64,000 nt of DNA from Punica granatum (Eukaryota; Streptophyta; Magnoliopsida; Myrtales; Lythraceae): the NCBI RefSeq assembly GCF_007655135.1, contig NC_045128.1, forward strand, positions 38,577,885 through 38,641,884, given 5' to 3'. Below the pieces are notes generated by a model, which did not search any database, was not told the DNA's origin, and worked only from the letters and a program-made list of their open reading frames with translations. Within the stretch, counting starts at the first letter, position 1. The number at the start of each line of letters is the position of its first letter. Shown here piece by piece: positions 1 through 12,260 of this stretch. The position numbers and the translations under genes are program-made.

Positions 1-13
1 AATTCTCCGCTCG

Positions 14-555
14 CCACTTTTTTTTATAGATTTTTTTAAAATTTTCTTTTTCTTTTAATTTTACATTTTCTTTATTATATTTCAATTTGACACGAGTAAG
101 TACTTGATAATCCGATCGACAATAATTCAGATCTCATTCTGGGACCTAGGGGCGAGTGGAGAAAAATTCTCCACTCTCCACCTTTTCTTTTTGATTTTTT
201 AGATAGAGTAATTCGATCGACAATAAACCAAGTTCTATTCTGGGACTGCCACTTTTCTTTTAGATTTTTTTTAAAAATTTCTTCTTCTTTTAATTTTACA
301 GTTTCTTTATTATATTTCAATTTGGCCTAAGAAAAGTACTAGGTAATCCGACCGACCCATTTTTGTTGGTAATCCGGTCGACATATTAGGCCAAATAAAT
401 TGATCGGTATAGTCGGATAAATTATTTTCATTTTTTAAAATATATATTCTTTTAATTTCCATTTTTGTAAGTTTCTCTCTTTCTTTAGTGTTTTCAAATT
501 TGACCCAAATAAAGTACCAGATAATCCGGTCGACCCATTAGGTCAATTGATCTAG
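14..555. repeat. Degenerate tandem repeat, three diverged units
   Basis: Three related stretches start near 16, 247 and 430. Each runs from a T-rich tract (TTTTAATTTTACA-like, then TTTCTTTATTATATTTCAATTTG-like) into an AAGTACyrGrTAATCCGrTCGAC-like motif. Spacing is about 231 and 185 bp. There is no coding potential. It may be the edge of a larger array lying to the left. Confidence 0.55.
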
Positions 556-645
556 TCGTTATAGTCTGAATACTTATTTCCAAAAAAAAATTTATTCCCC
601 AATTTTTATTTAGAACTTAGAATAAAATTAGTATCAAAGTACTAG

Positions 646-667
646 ATATATATATATATATATATAA
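646..667. repeat. (AT)n microsatellite
   Basis: About 22 bp of alternating AT. A short (GT)/(CT) tract follows near 736-758. Confidence 0.9.
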
Positions 668-1040
668 ATTAAGATAGATGCAATATTTTCTTTTTAAAAA
701 TTTTAAGCTATGAGTGGGGAACTTTTTATCTCTCAGGTGTGTGTGTCTCTCTCTCTCTTTTCATATTTTTTTTCGTTTGTCCAGTGTTTTTAAGCTTTAT
801 GATAATGCAACGATGTAATCGATTGACCTGTCATGTTTAGACCATTTTTTAAAGTCCCTTTTATGTATATTTTCTTTATTATGTGCAATTTTTTCCTCTT
901 TTTTATGATTACTATATATAGAAATAATGTCACTTATGGAACGAAACATTTAGCATTCACAAGTAAATATAACGTCATATTTTTTGTCGATATAATGTGC
1001 AAGCATTTCTCCCATTTTCTTGATCACTAGAATAGGATTA

Positions 1041-1271
1041 GGGCCTGTTTGGTTTTAAGATGGTATTTTATAATCACAATTTTAACTTAACTCTATCAAC
1101 TACAAAACAAAATAACTCATACAAAGTCAAAGAGTGGGCCCCATTTATACCACTTTTTTCCACAATAAAACAACATAACACATACAAAGTCAAAGGTGTG
1201 CTCCATTTATACCACTCAAAATCAAAATCAAAATCTGATTTTAAAATCCTACTATGAAACCAAACGCAACC
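1041..1271. mobile_element. Tourist-like (PIF/Harbinger) MITE, 231 bp
   Basis: The element begins GGGCCTGTTTGGTTTTA and ends AACCAAACGCAACC, which are imperfect inverted termini. It is flanked by TTA on both sides (1038-1040 and 1272-1274), the usual PIF/Harbinger target duplication. Inside, a block of about 55 bp (ACAAAGTCAAAG...CCATTTATACCAC) occurs twice in tandem. A relative in reverse orientation lies near 49,537. No coding sequence. Confidence 0.75.
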
Positions 1272-1274
1272 TTA

Positions 1275-2666
1275 GACACCATGCTTTTACATTATTCTAC
1301 TTATCTATTTTACCTTTCTAAAAGGGTTATATGTAGACATTATACTTTGTTTTCCTTTACAAATTTTCATTAATAGACAGACTTTCTTTCTTTTTATTGT
1401 ATCTTTCTTAAGAAGGTATAATAATTATACACATACTTTTTTGAATTACAAAGAGTACATTTTCTTCTTTTATCCATATGAGAATACCCAAAGAAGAAAA
1501 CTAATTTCGCTATTAATTTATTTTTCATAAATTTATAAAATGTACGTGTTTTCATTCTCTTAAAGTACGGCATGTTCTATTTTACTTAATATTGTGTCAA
1601 CACCATTTAACGCATCCAAGACACACTCCATGAAATAAAAATAGTAATATCATATACGATAATATGAATTAAACATATGCAATTGAGCTATAAGCTAAAA
1701 CTCGCATTTAAAAATTAAGAAGAAAATATTGGCACATAAGAGGATTTGAGTTCCACCAAATATTAACTTAAAATTTTAGATCGATCATGTGTCAAAAGAT
1801 CTATCCCTCATTAAATCCCTTATATAAAAGCATATAGAAAAAAATTAATTGAATTGGCGTGATCAATTGTAATAAATTTCAACAAATAGAAGGATCTTAC
1901 ATTCAAGTTCCGTTCAATTAAAAAAAAGGCAATAAAGAGAATGACTAAATAACGACCATGACATTAATATATCAAAAAAGTTTCGTAAATTTGAATGATT
2001 TATATAAAAAGAACGCATTTAAAAATAATATAGAAGTATAGATATAATTTTATTTTTTTGTATTGCCTAAATATATAATTTGTAAAAGATTTTGTAACTG
2101 TGAGAAAGAAAAGGACTCACAATGAAGTATGGGCTGTTTTTGTGCTAAAAAGTACCACATTATGTTTTAATCATTTTTATATCTATTGTTCCAAATATTT
2201 GAATTTATATAATAAGATTAGTTGAAGATAATAATGATAGTTACTTTATATCGAGGAGTTTATTCTTCAAAGACCCATGAATACTCCACATTTATTGTCT
2301 TAAAATATTATGACCAATTAAAAATAAGTAGGTACAAGAAATAATAATTTCTTAATATTACATCTATATAACAAATCATTATAGAGAAGTTTTGGCTCCA
2401 CGGCGAAGCGCAGGTATGTACCCTATGGATTGATTATTACAAAAGAATTTCTTGGACCAAAACAACAAGCCTTGAATGTTAAATAAAATTAGAGCATGAT
2501 TCAAGCTATGCATGGGATTTAAGGTAATTTGAGACTGAAAATCGTACTCACCCTAAATATGATGTTGTGAAATTGTTTTTCGTGTTAATAAATCTGTACA
2601 ACCTAGTAATTGGTATGGTGATAAATATATGTTTGAAAATTAACTTGGGAGTACCTCCTGATCTCA
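1275..2666. other. AT-rich intergenic DNA
   Basis: No open frame of interest and no recognisable RNA gene. A short GC-rich palindrome-like patch near 2,399-2,415 (CCACGGCGAAGCGCAGG) resembles a degraded Helitron terminal hairpin, but nothing else supports that. Confidence 0.5.
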
Positions 2667-3136
2667 GAGCATCCACAATGCATGTCGCATGGGTTGCTAT
2701 CTCCATTTTGGGGGACCCCACCTTGGTTTCCCCCAAGCAAAACGGGGGACCCAAAACTAAAGGGGACTCACCCTCCCCATTCCAAATAGGCTCCGTAAGG
2801 TACTTGTATATTAAAAATATTTTTTTTATATTTCGAGTTCAACTAAAATTGAATTAATTAATTTTTATTTTTGGATTGAAAAATATATTTTAAAATTTCG
2901 AATTATTTAAAAAATTAAATAAAAAATAATATATTTTAAGAGCCATTGCCTTAAAAAAATTTAAAAAAAATAAAAAGTAAACAACAGTGGTGGCAGATAA
3001 CGCAACAAGCTCTAATTGGAACTTGTTTCCAGTAGGGATGGTTGCTGATTAAATTTCCTCAACAATGGGAGGAAATTTAATGGGTCGTCCCCACTATTGA
3101 TACGTTAGCAGAGGAGACGACCATTGTAGATGGTCT
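2667..3136. mobile_element. MITE with GAGCATCCACAATG-type ends
   Basis: The left end GAGCATCCACAATG is mirrored by CATTGTAGATGGTC at the right, giving an imperfect terminal inverted repeat. The interior holds GGGGGACCC / CCCCCAAG blocks that can fold back. This end type is common among plant non-autonomous DNA transposons. I see no convincing target duplication, so superfamily and exact ends are uncertain. Confidence 0.5.
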
Positions 3137-3419
3137 TAATGGTTACTTTTGTAAAATTTTATGATTTATGTACTTAATCCGAGGACTGACGGTGAGTTAT
3201 GGATCAAATTTATGAAAATATAGGTAAAAGTAAAACAAAAAATGAGGCGAAAGGAAATTTTTGACTTTTATAATAATAGTAGAGAAGAAGAGAGAAAAGA
3301 AAAGAAGATATATAATTATTTTCTTAAAGCGCAACATTCATTCTGGAAAATTATATTTTAAAGCAATAATTAGTTTGTACTTATGAAATTTGATATAATA
3401 ATAGAAAAATTATGACTTG

Positions 3420-3581
3420 CAGGGATGGACCGAAAGGAGCTGGGTGCCTTAAAGAAATTTACATATAATCCTTTAAATTTTAATGAAATTTCTTATATTC
3501 ACCTCTAACTCGGGAAAATTATTATATAGTTCGCCGCCTCAAGAACCTCGCCCCCAAGTCCAAACCCTAGGTTCGTCCCTA
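3420..3581. mobile_element. hAT-type MITE, 162 bp
   Basis: The termini are CAGGGATGGACC and, reversed, TAGGGACGAACC. They are flanked by ATGACTTG (3412-3419) and ATAACTTG (3582-3589), an 8-bp target duplication with one mismatch. The 8-bp duplication and the CAGGG start indicate the hAT superfamily. It is too short to code for anything. Confidence 0.75.
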
Positions 3582-3782
3582 ATAACTTGTAATCGTAAAT
3601 GAGGTTTTTCTTATAAGCAATTTTAAATGAGATTCAATGCGGAGTATTAGCAAGCGATAGGTTTACAAACCAAACAAGAAAATTAATCAAATTCAAGGAC
3701 AAACTTCTTGATAGAAACTTTTTTTTTCCAGGTGAAATTCATAGCTAGCATAACTGTCCTATATAATCAAAAGAATGTGTAA

Positions 3783-3929
3783 CGTAGTGACGCACGCACT
3801 CGCATGTTGACTTAGAGGTCACAGGTTTGATACCTAACGGGGACTATCTGTGCCCATTCATTAGGTATTTAAAATTTATATTTTAATGTACTTAGGCCAT
3901 ATGCCTCATTTGTAATTGAAAAAAAAAAT
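3783..3929 (+). mobile_element. tRNA-derived SINE, family 1, copy a
   Basis: It contains a box-A-like stretch (TTGACTTAGAGGT) and a box-B-like stretch (AGGTTTGATACC), then a body ending TTTGTAATTG and an A-rich tail. Two further copies at 8,925-9,061 and 9,107-9,230 share the internal segments, which supports a dispersed family. Confidence 0.6.
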
Positions 3930-5112
3930 TGTCCAACGTATGATAGTTATATATTTTCTTGGATTAAATTATTTCAAGAGTTGCAGGGTAAATATCAAAG
4001 TGTCTTGACGTTAGAATTAGATTAAGGGTCCAACAATATGAATGGCAAAATATTTCACTAAAATTAAAAACTTTTTTTTTCTTTTTCAATTTTATAGTAA
4101 TAATATTACTGTGTTCCATCATTATAGCTAGGTGCGTTTAAGATAACGGAAATTAATGGTGTGAATTGGGCGAATTAAATGAGCCAATTAAGAAATTACT
4201 TACCATATACCCATCCTTTAAATGAGTATAATCTCTTCAATATACTTCATATTAATATGCAAAACACAGACATAAAAAGTACATGAAACCCACGTGAATC
4301 TTGTAGATTGTGATTAGTTTTATTAATTTACCGCTCCTCGTGTATAATTAAGTTCAAGCTACCGATTGATAACCTGGGCATAAAAAGAATAAAAAGATAA
4401 AAAAGAGAGAGTGATTGACTCTGTCCAACAATTTATCTCAACAATTTAAGTCGGCTTAAGATATTCACGCATGAGACATACGATACAGTACACATTCATA
4501 GGAAACTTCATAATCGTTGTATATGAAAATACAAACATCTTCGTCCACCGAAAAATATAAACATCTTTGAAGGATTTTTATACATATTACGCTTCTGTTG
4601 TTTCAGCTTCAGCAAGCTACATAATCAAGCTAATTGTCTCTCTCTATATATATATGGAGAAACATATTTTACATATTATAAATTTATAACACCCAATTTA
4701 ACAAGCAATATAAAAAGGAGGACCCATAAAATCAATGAGGAAAATGAACTTACTTGTTACACCCGGGAATCCGATATGGAAAGACATCATTGATCAATTT
4801 AATTTGTTTACGTGAGCAGATCTTCGGTAAAAAGTGGCATTCTGTGAATCATTCTTTACATGTCAACTCGATTAGATCAAATCTTTTACCATTCCGTCAT
4901 GGTTTTTGAGATTAATGAACGTATATGATAAAATCTAAGCTTCTTAGCATCTTTAGCAGTCCCATATCATATGAGTGGGGGAAGCATATAGGAATGGTTC
5001 CATGCATCCATAGCTACATTAATAAGTACGAATTGTGAACTCCACCGACTAATTATTGTTGAAAACACACCAAGAACTACGTATAATTCATGGCAAAAAA
5101 AATATTAAATCA
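3930..5112. other. AT-rich intergenic DNA
   Basis: No gene, RNA or clear repeat recognised. There is a short AT run near 4,647. Confidence 0.5.
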
Positions 5113-5265
5113 TTTTTTTTTTATAAAAAAGAGTTTATTCTCCCCGTACCCATGAATACCCCATAAGTCTATGGATAGGTAAATCCATGTGCAAGCACAT
5201 ATGTAGGTGGCCTCATCAAGGGTTACGCGCGCAATGGGAGATTCGAACCTACGACCTTGTGAACT
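5113..5265 (-). mobile_element. SINE-like fragment with box B
   Basis: Read on the minus strand it has GTAGGTTCGAATCTCCC, a good RNA polymerase III box B, followed by a body ending in a T-rich tract on the plus strand (an A tail on minus). Box A is not evident, so it is probably truncated or diverged. It is not a tRNA gene. Confidence 0.45.
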
Positions 5266-5526
5266 ACTCACAAAAATATCGTAAAAAGATATATAATTAT
5301 AACATTTTTTGAACCCAAAAACATATAATTAAAAAGATATATTAACTTGCTTCCTGTCTAAGTGTAATTCATGGAAAACTAATGTTTCTAGATATTATAA
5401 AAACTAATTAAAGCGAAGCCATGCGTAAATATCAGAAAAAGTGAACAGCCAACAAGCACAAAAGAAGATGATACCACAACTACAAAACTTGTTGCAAGTA
5501 AAAGGGGATTCATAGTCGGAGTCGAC

Positions 5527-5589
5527 CTAGCTCCATTGGATTAGTCGGGACAATTGGGCTTCCGAATACAAATATTCATACCGAAAAAA
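5527..5589 (+). mobile_element. 3' fragment of SINE family 2
   Basis: CCATTGGATTAGTCGG, CTTCCGAATA and CATACCGAAAAAAAA match the 3' part of the fuller copy at 30,045-30,222. Only the tail is present. Confidence 0.5.
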
Positions 5590-6590
5590 AACTCTTAAAG
5601 CAGTTTTTGTTTTTTTATGCAACTTTAGAGTAATTAAATTTATCATCGCGTCGTTATCTCATTACATGTAGATAACATAAATCAATGGGTGTGATGAGAG
5701 TGAATGAAGCAGGGCCAACTATATATGAAATTAATTATGAAACTCTTCTATTTAATTAATCAATAATCACTTTGAGATGGGTTTCGGTATGGTACTCGCT
5801 GTTAAAGCCAGGAGGGTTATAGATTCAATTTTTATTATCGGTATCCTTTATTTTCACTTTTTCTAATTTCCTCGTAAATTTCACAAGTCTCCTTTATAAT
5901 TAAAAATAATAATTACTTTGATTCAGTCTATGTTAATGCTCAAAATGCAGACACAAAAAGTGCAAGAAGCCCACGTGAATTCTGCAGATCGTGCTTAGTC
6001 CTATTTTACTGCTAATTAATATAAATAATAGGTCGAAATTGCCGAATCCGAACTTTGGCTTTGTTCAGCAATTTAAATCAACGTAAATTGAGTTGGGTTA
6101 AGACATCACATAGATCAAGCACGCATGAGATGTGGCAAAGCACCTCAATCATATAATTGAATCCAAAAACTTTAACCGAAGTACGTACGTAGTTCATGCA
6201 TGCATTGACAAAACTTTGAAACACGTGGTTATCGATCGATCTTATGAAAATGTTCTTTGTAAAATATCTAAAACACAGACATCTCCAAAGACGCGTTCAA
6301 CCACATAAAATCTACATCCTTAATGGTGGATTTATGCCAATCACTCAATAGATATAAACTGCCTAATAAAACCCTTTCTCTAGAGAAGCACGACGTGGCC
6401 ATCATTCATAAGGCAGCTAAACTAAATTTCATGAAATAATTGGAATTTCCCCACAAATTATTGTGAAACGCTTACCATATATTCGTGTGAAAACCAGATT
6501 TTACAGCCTCCCTAAGTAGTAACACATTGAATGCGTCGTAAAATTACAGTAAATCTGCCAGCCCCTTCACATTAATCTCAGTAACCCAAA
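5590..6590. other. Upstream region of the MADS-box gene
   Basis: AT-rich with no recognisable gene. ACGTGG/CACGTG-like elements occur (near 6,222 ACACGTGG and 5,972 CCACGTG). They are common plant bZIP/bHLH site cores, so their meaning here is only suggestive. Confidence 0.35.
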
Positions 6591-6595
6591 ACACC

Positions 6596-6606
6596 CTATA
6601 AAAATA
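6596..6606 (+). promoter_or_regulatory. TATA box of the MADS-box gene
   Basis: CTATAAAAATAC lies about 115 bp before the ATG at 6713, followed by a pyrimidine-rich leader. The position and match suit a plant core promoter. Inference from sequence only. Confidence 0.55.
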
Positions 6607-6712
6607 CATCCCAAAGTCTCCTTTCTATCTGTGCCCCCAATCCTATATTCGATAAGCTCTCCCTCTCCCTTTTCCCTTATCGGCTCCCCGGGGTTCTTGC
6701 CTAAACCGAGGC

Positions 6713-7441
6713 ATGGCGAAAACAAGCAAGGGCCGCCAAAAGATCCAGATGGTCAAGATGGACAACGACAGTAACCTCCAAGTCACCTTCTCAAAGCGCC
6801 GTTCTGGCCTCTTCAAGAAAGCCAGCGAGCTCTGCACTCTCTGTGGTGCGGACATCGCGATCATCGTCTTCTCCCCCGGTGATAAGGCCTACTCGTTCGG
6901 CCACCCTTGCGTGGAGAGGGTCCTGGAGCGTTTCCTCAATGGGGACAATAACTATAACCCTAATTCCGACCAACAGATCTCCGCGGGCACCCTCCAGTTC
7001 ATGGAGATGCAGAGGAACACCACCCTGCGCGAGCTGAACCATCAGCTGGGGCAGCTGCTCGCCCAGCTGGAGGTTGAGAAGAAGCGCAGCGAGGAGCTCA
7101 AGCAGATGATGAGGGTGACCCAAGTGCAAAGCCGCTGCAAGGGCACGATCGATGATCTCAGCCCCTCAGAGCTGGAGCAGCTGAAGGCCTCCCTTGAGGA
7201 GCTCAAGAAGAACGTCAGTAGGCAGGCTGAGAGGGTTCTCGCCCAGGCTGCCAACCCACCACCGTTCTTCGGTGCAGCTGGCCCAAATGTCGCCGGGCCA
7301 AGTGCGGCCGTCATTCCCTATGACATGAACAATAATATTGGAGTTTTCAACATCGGTGGAGGGTTCAGTGCAGGTGGAGGGTTTAATGGTGCATTGATCC
7401 CCAACATCCCATATAACTATCCTTTTGGACGATATTATTGA
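6713..7441 (+). CDS. Type I (M-alpha) MADS-box transcription factor, AGL62-like
   Basis: A single uninterrupted frame of 242 residues. Residues about 6-65 form a MADS domain: GRQKI at the N-terminus, then TFSKRRSGLFKKASELCTLC and IAIIVFSPGDKAYSFGHP. This wording, with KASELCTLCGADIAIIVFSP and FGHP, is that of M-alpha type I proteins such as Arabidopsis AGL62, AGL61 and AGL23. There is no K domain of the MIKC kind. Residues about 95-175 are Leu/Glu/Lys-rich (LNHQLGQLLAQLEVEKK onward) and should form a coiled coil for dimerisation. The last 60 residues are Gly/Asn/Pro-rich and end in GRYY. The lack of introns and the GC-rich coding region against AT-rich flanks fit type I MADS genes. The family acts in the nucleus, mostly in female gametophyte and endosperm, binding CArG-type DNA. 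That role here is inferred from family membership; the exact paralogue is not resolved. Confidence 0.93.
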   Translation: MAKTSKGRQKIQMVKMDNDSNLQVTFSKRRSGLFKKASELCTLCGADIAIIVFSPGDKAYSFGHPCVERVLERFLNGDNNYNPNSDQQISAGTLQFMEMQRNTTLRELNHQLGQLLAQLEVEKKRSEELKQMMRVTQVQSRCKGTIDDLSPSELEQLKASLEELKKNVSRQAERVLAQAANPPPFFGAAGPNVAGPSAAVIPYDMNNNIGVFNIGGGFSAGGGFNGALIPNIPYNYPFGRYY

Positions 7442-8924
7442 AACCCTAGCTGACTAGCTAGCTATGGTTTGTTTATGTACAGGCCCCAATGCAAACAGTT
7501 TAGTGTCTGTGTCTCTTTTTGTTATGTTTGTCCAATGTGTATGTCTCTCCATTTAGTTTGTGTGTTTGTCGTATGTTTTATGTCTTTAATCTAGTTCATG
7601 TTGGATTGATTGATAAAAATGTTGTTTCTGGATCGTTCCAGTTATTTTACGTGTGGGCCTTATTATGTAATCAGTGTAATTCAATATATGTGATGTTTCA
7701 TGACTTTATTGATGTTAGAGAAATTTCTAATCAATATCTGTATTTTTTCATATTATGCATTTTTTTTATACGAGATCGATGATTAGATACATAATGTCAT
7801 AGCAAGCGAGTTAATCAATCACGTCTCTAGTGTAGTTATGGGCATATTTTCTACTAAAAAGACAGAAAGAGTGATTGAACAAACAAGTACCATGTCTCAT
7901 ATCATAATAATGGTAACGGATATTTCAGTATATAGATTGATCATATCCTACATTAAATACGTGGCTTGATCTGCATTCCATGTAGTCTTGGTTTCTCGAC
8001 CTCGTATTCTAGATACACATGCTATTTTTCCAAATCGGTTCTATCGACTTGCTAACGGAGAGCCAACAATAGATTTGAAGAGGCATTATCAATCCATAAA
8101 TGTAGTTCCATGCAGCCACCACAAGGAGGACCTGGAACATCATTGGCATTGAGTCATATACGATAAGCGCAGGCATAAGCGCGTAAAATGAAACATTCAT
8201 TCTCAAGAGATATACATTGTGTGCGGTGAAGACAATAAATAATTAAGGCCAAAGAAATTAGGGCAATTTTAATTACCTTGAGGAAATTGTGATCTCGATA
8301 TTATACGTCGCTGAATACTAATACAATATGATAAAAACTGGAGGGATTTTGATCATTTCATAAAGTCATATATATTATATAAGCGATCTTTCGCAACCTC
8401 GATACGAGATGGGTTCGAACGTCGTCTGTTGTTCCTCTACCATCAATTTCATTCTTCCTAATTAAATATTCTAAGCGAAAGCTTTTCTATTTGATAAGAC
8501 TACAGAAATTCCCTACATATTAATCGAGACTCATTTTAATTCGGACATCAGCTTTACCCCATTCATGAAAACCGCTTTGCCCACTGTTCAGGGGTAAAGC
8601 TGAAACAGATTTTCCTGTATTAATTAATGCATGGAGTCCTGGATTCTCTAATTAAATTACAGCCAACCAGGCCATTAGTTGCATCTAATATGTCAAAATG
8701 AAAGGCAATTAAGTGCCGACATTGTCTTTATCATCATGAGAGACAAAGTGATAGTCAGCTGATAGTTGACTTAGGACATAGATTTTACCCTTCCAACAAG
8801 TGTGGGTCTAATTAACATGTGACACCAACCCAACGACCTTAATAAATAAGGTAACTCCAATACGGTTAGCCTACCATGGCTCAACAAATTAAAGGGGTTT
8901 ATCAAAGAGATTGCATCGTAACAG
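7442..8924. other. 3' flank of the MADS gene and intergenic DNA
   Basis: The first 250 bp are T-rich and presumably hold the 3' UTR. A box-B-like GGGTTCGAACG near 8,410 hints at another old SINE. No gene seen. Confidence 0.4.
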
Positions 8925-9061
8925 CGCACGTCCACGCCGGGCCTGTTGACCTAAAGGTAGCAGGTTTAATATTTAGTGAGACTACTCGTACCATTTTATT
9001 AGTTTATTTAATATTTTTCTTTCATTGTACTAGGTAATGAGCATTATGTATAACCGAAAAA
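8925..9061 (+). mobile_element. SINE family 1, copy b
   Basis: CTGTTGACCTAAAGGTAGCAGG and the following TTTAGTGAGACTACTCGTACC-like body parallel copy a at 3,783. It ends ATAACCGAAAAAATT. Confidence 0.55.
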
Positions 9062-9106
9062 ATTAAAGGGATTATTTTTATAGTGCATTGTTGTATACTT
9101 TCACTT

Positions 9107-9230
9107 GATAATAAAAAAGTTTTGGATTTAATACTCGTTGTGAGACTGTTCCTACTTCTTTATTAATTTTTAGAATTTTGTTATTTTATTGTACTATATT
9201 TATGAGTTTTATTTGTAATTGAAAAAAGTG
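9107..9230 (+). mobile_element. SINE family 1, partial copy c
   Basis: It shares the body TTAATACTCGTTGTGAGACT and the tail TTTGTAATTGAAAAA with copies a and b. The 5' part is missing. Confidence 0.45.
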
Positions 9231-9896
9231 AAAATTTCAATTAACCCAAAAAAGTGTTACTTTCGCACACCAAAAAAAAAGTCATTTTCCCCTAAATCGA
9301 GAAAAGCTCATCAACCTAGTATAATACATGAAAATAAAAATAAAGAAATTTGGCTAGCTTACTCAATAAAAATTAAAGTTGGGATCTCGTAATTCATGCG
9401 AGAATAGCGGCGTGAGCATGCTGAACTCCATTTATAGTTTTTTCTCTTCATTTTCTTTTTCGCCAATAGCCTGATTTTGATATTTATCGACCCATTACTT
9501 TCCATGCGTTTTGATAGTTTGAAGCAGTATGCATTAGTCAGTCGATGGAGGCACTATAAACTAGTAAATTCGGAGGATTAGTCCGTACTTGAACCAGACC
9601 ATCAAATTACCACTTGTTTGTAGGTCCTTTATTATTAGAGATAAATTTGGGTAAACTGTAGTGGCTTGACAAGATTATGGTATCAAGGTTATAGATTTAC
9701 GAAGCATCAAAGTAACCGTAAAATCTAGATCTATACTATTACAAAAGAGGGAAAAAAAAAGTTTGTATAACTTTTTGATTCCCAAAATGCCCGTTGATAA
9801 AATAACATGATTAGTGAACCATCTATTTAGCTAAGGACAAATATGATTTTCTATTCTCGGTGAACGAGGGGGCGAAATCTAAAATAAATAAATTAA

Positions 9897-10495
9897 TTAA
9901 AAGTCGTGACCGTGGGTAGACACTCCAACAAAATCTTCTAATATAAGGTGGCCTAAACAGTTAGAAATAAAATCAAGAATAAGAAAATCTAAAAAACCAT
10001 TAGAAGCCCTTCCAGCGAGCCGATCCATACAATAATTTCCATCCCTATAAGTGTGAGTGAACTTCAGCTTCCCGATCACGTGCAAGGTAATCTCGAATGT
10101 GCACCACCAGACCTCAAAGCGATAGAGCAGTCCATCTAATCTGATCAAGCATCTTCTTAACAATCTCAGAGTCAACTTCCAAAACGACCTTCCTAAAACC
10201 TTACGACTAGACCAACTCCAAGCCCGAACCGACGCACCAGAGTTAAGCCGAGACTTAGTAACAACCTCCATATTATGCGAAAAACCACTAATCATGTTAC
10301 GATCTGCATCTCGAATGAATCCACCACCCGACCCTGCGATTCTTGGATTACCTTTAGATGAGCCATACGTATTAAATCTAATCCAACTCTTCACACTCCA
10401 CAGGCTTCTCCTAATGAATATTGCGCCAAATCCACCCAGGAGTAGAAGAAGCCATCTCTACATTTCATGTGCACGTTGGAACTCCTTGGCGTAGA
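9897..10495 (-). pseudogene. LINE-derived RNase H domain remnant
   Basis: A 165-residue frame begins WIRFNTYGSSKGNPRIAGSGG, followed by IRDADRNMISGFSHN. It clearly resembles the RNase H-like domain (RVT_3) at the C-terminus of plant non-LTR retrotransposon proteins, which usually reads N-x-DGS-x(3)-NPG-x-AG-x-GG. The first catalytic Asp is Tyr here, and the downstream D/E-bearing stretch (around SRLNSGASVRAWSW) no longer matches, so frameshifts are likely. The part near 10,400-10,495 probably belongs to the same remnant. No reverse transcriptase is seen nearby. Dead fragment. Confidence 0.7.
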
Positions 10496-10920
10496 CAAAT
10501 ATATTAGTGTTAACTATTAAAAGAAAGTGTTATTTTTAACTCATTTTTTTACCATGTTCTCAACTCGTCCTATGATTCTTTCTTTCTCCCACCTACTCGC
10601 TTCTTTCCCTAACCTCACCACACCAATATACCATAATTTTTTTTTATTAAATATATATTTTTATCATAATCCTTCAAAATATATGATTTAGATAAAGTCA
10701 ATATATATTGTATTAAATAATAATCTAAAATTTTAAAATTTTAAACGTAAATTATATAAAACATCAAACTTAGTGCAGATAAATTTTTTAAACTGAAATT
10801 ACGGTTGATTTTGCACTTGGTGCAGGTCACACTCTAATTGTAAATATTTTATGAGTATTTCAGAACGAGGGGATCCATACGATTGAATGAGCGAAAAAAT
10901 TTAATATACGTACGTGGATT
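10496..10920. other. AT-rich spacer before the CACTA element
   Basis: Nothing recognised. Confidence 0.4.
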
Positions 10921-11825
10921 CACTACAACAAAAAGGATAAGGGTCTATGACGACTTTTTTTAGGTGACCCATAGATAAACATCGCCAAAAGTTCAATTCG
11001 GTGGTATCTGGGGCGATCCATAAGTAAACGTCGCCTAAAATGAGCTTTAGACAACCCATAGAGAAGCGTCAACCATAATAGTCGTGAAAAAACTGGTTTA
11101 TCGTGACTCCAAGCCGAAACGTCGCCTCAGATTCCTCTTTAAACGACTCTACTTTAACATCGGAGAAAAAGAGGTCAAAGGTCATTCTATCCCGACTTTT
11201 GAGTAAACGTTGCAATAGGCTTACCATGAGATGACTTGTTATATATTGGTCGGGAATTTCTTGTCGCCTAAAACCCAAAACCCTAACGTAAAACCCTAAA
11301 GTTAATCTTTTGCCAACCCATACCGTAACGTCGCCCCCTCATGCCTATGGCGACGCTTCTATAGGTCGTCAAAGCCAATTATTTTATTTATTTTTTTGAG
11401 CCTACTGTCAACAACTTGTCAGCTTGTTGACCGAAGGTAATTCATATGTCGAGCTAGGAATTGGACGGTTGAGAATCCCTATTATTTAAGCATCCAATAG
11501 ATTAACTTTTTGCTCATAAACATTGTCTCTCCCTCTCCCCTACTTCAAAAACTCATCGAAAGAAAGTACATGCTTGTACTTACAGTACTTATTAAGAACG
11601 TATTGTATAGATCGTCTCTCAATATATATATATGTCTGTGTTGTGCATACTATATACATATTTTTTTTTGGACTTGGTATGGTGGTATGTAGGTTAAATG
11701 TAATATTTGTTCAATATGCCCGATAAATGTTCGATGAAATGTACTAGTATTTTTTGGTTCACGTTTCCATTTTATTATTGTCTCATTATCATTATAAGTG
11801 ATGTCATTGATTATGTTTGTAGGTA

Positions 11826-11920
11826 ATGGATAAAAGTTGGGTCGATCATTCGAGATTTACTAAGCCTTTTATGGCCGGACTTGATATATTTATTGAACGG
11901 TCTGGAATCATATTTGTTTA
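11826..11920 (+). pseudogene. CACTA transposase-associated domain, first copy
   Basis: Starting at the ATG at 11826 the frame reads MDKSWVDHSRFTKPFMAGL, then DIFIERSG. This matches the MDKSW...SR start of the transposase-associated domain at the N-terminus of plant CACTA TNP2-type transposases. It is preceded by a splice-acceptor-like TTTGTAG and soon runs into non-coding sequence. Only the first about 30 residues remain. Confidence 0.6.
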
Positions 11921-12150
11921 AGCATTAGATCGATAAATTAATAAAATTGCCCATAAACACCGTATGTCCTTCCCTACCACTTTGAAAAATTATTGAAAGA
12001 ACATATATGCTTGTACTTGCAGGTACTTAATTCTTATTAAAAAGAAAACAACTATTAATTACTTCCCGCATGTAGTGTATGCAATAAGCCTATTAATTTT
12101 GTAATCAAATGTTTAACATTATCATATGTTGAACTTTTTCATATAATTAC

Positions 12151-12260
12151 ATGGATAAAAGTTGCGTTGATCATCCGAGATTTATCAAGCCGTTTACGAC
12201 CGTCTCGATAGATTTATTGCGTTCGCGATTGAGAACTCTACACTTAATTGAAAGATTTAT
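12151..12260 (+). pseudogene. CACTA transposase-associated domain, second copy
   Basis: A second, diverged MDKSCVDHPRFIKPF start lies about 325 bp after the first. Upstream segments (11,486-11,590 and 11,925-12,030) are also duplicated, so the transposase 5' region was copied within the element. Confidence 0.55.

Noticed and set aside
2399..2415. Second Helitron end
   Set aside because: A hairpin-like word exists but no CTRR with the right spacing follows it.
5221..5265. Possible tRNA gene on the minus strand
   Set aside because: Box B is good, but there is no cloverleaf, acceptor stem or box A; a SINE fragment is more likely.
7042..7314. Open frames antisense to or shifted within the MADS gene
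   Set aside because: They are shadows of a GC-rich coding region; only the frame with the MADS domain shows family conservation.
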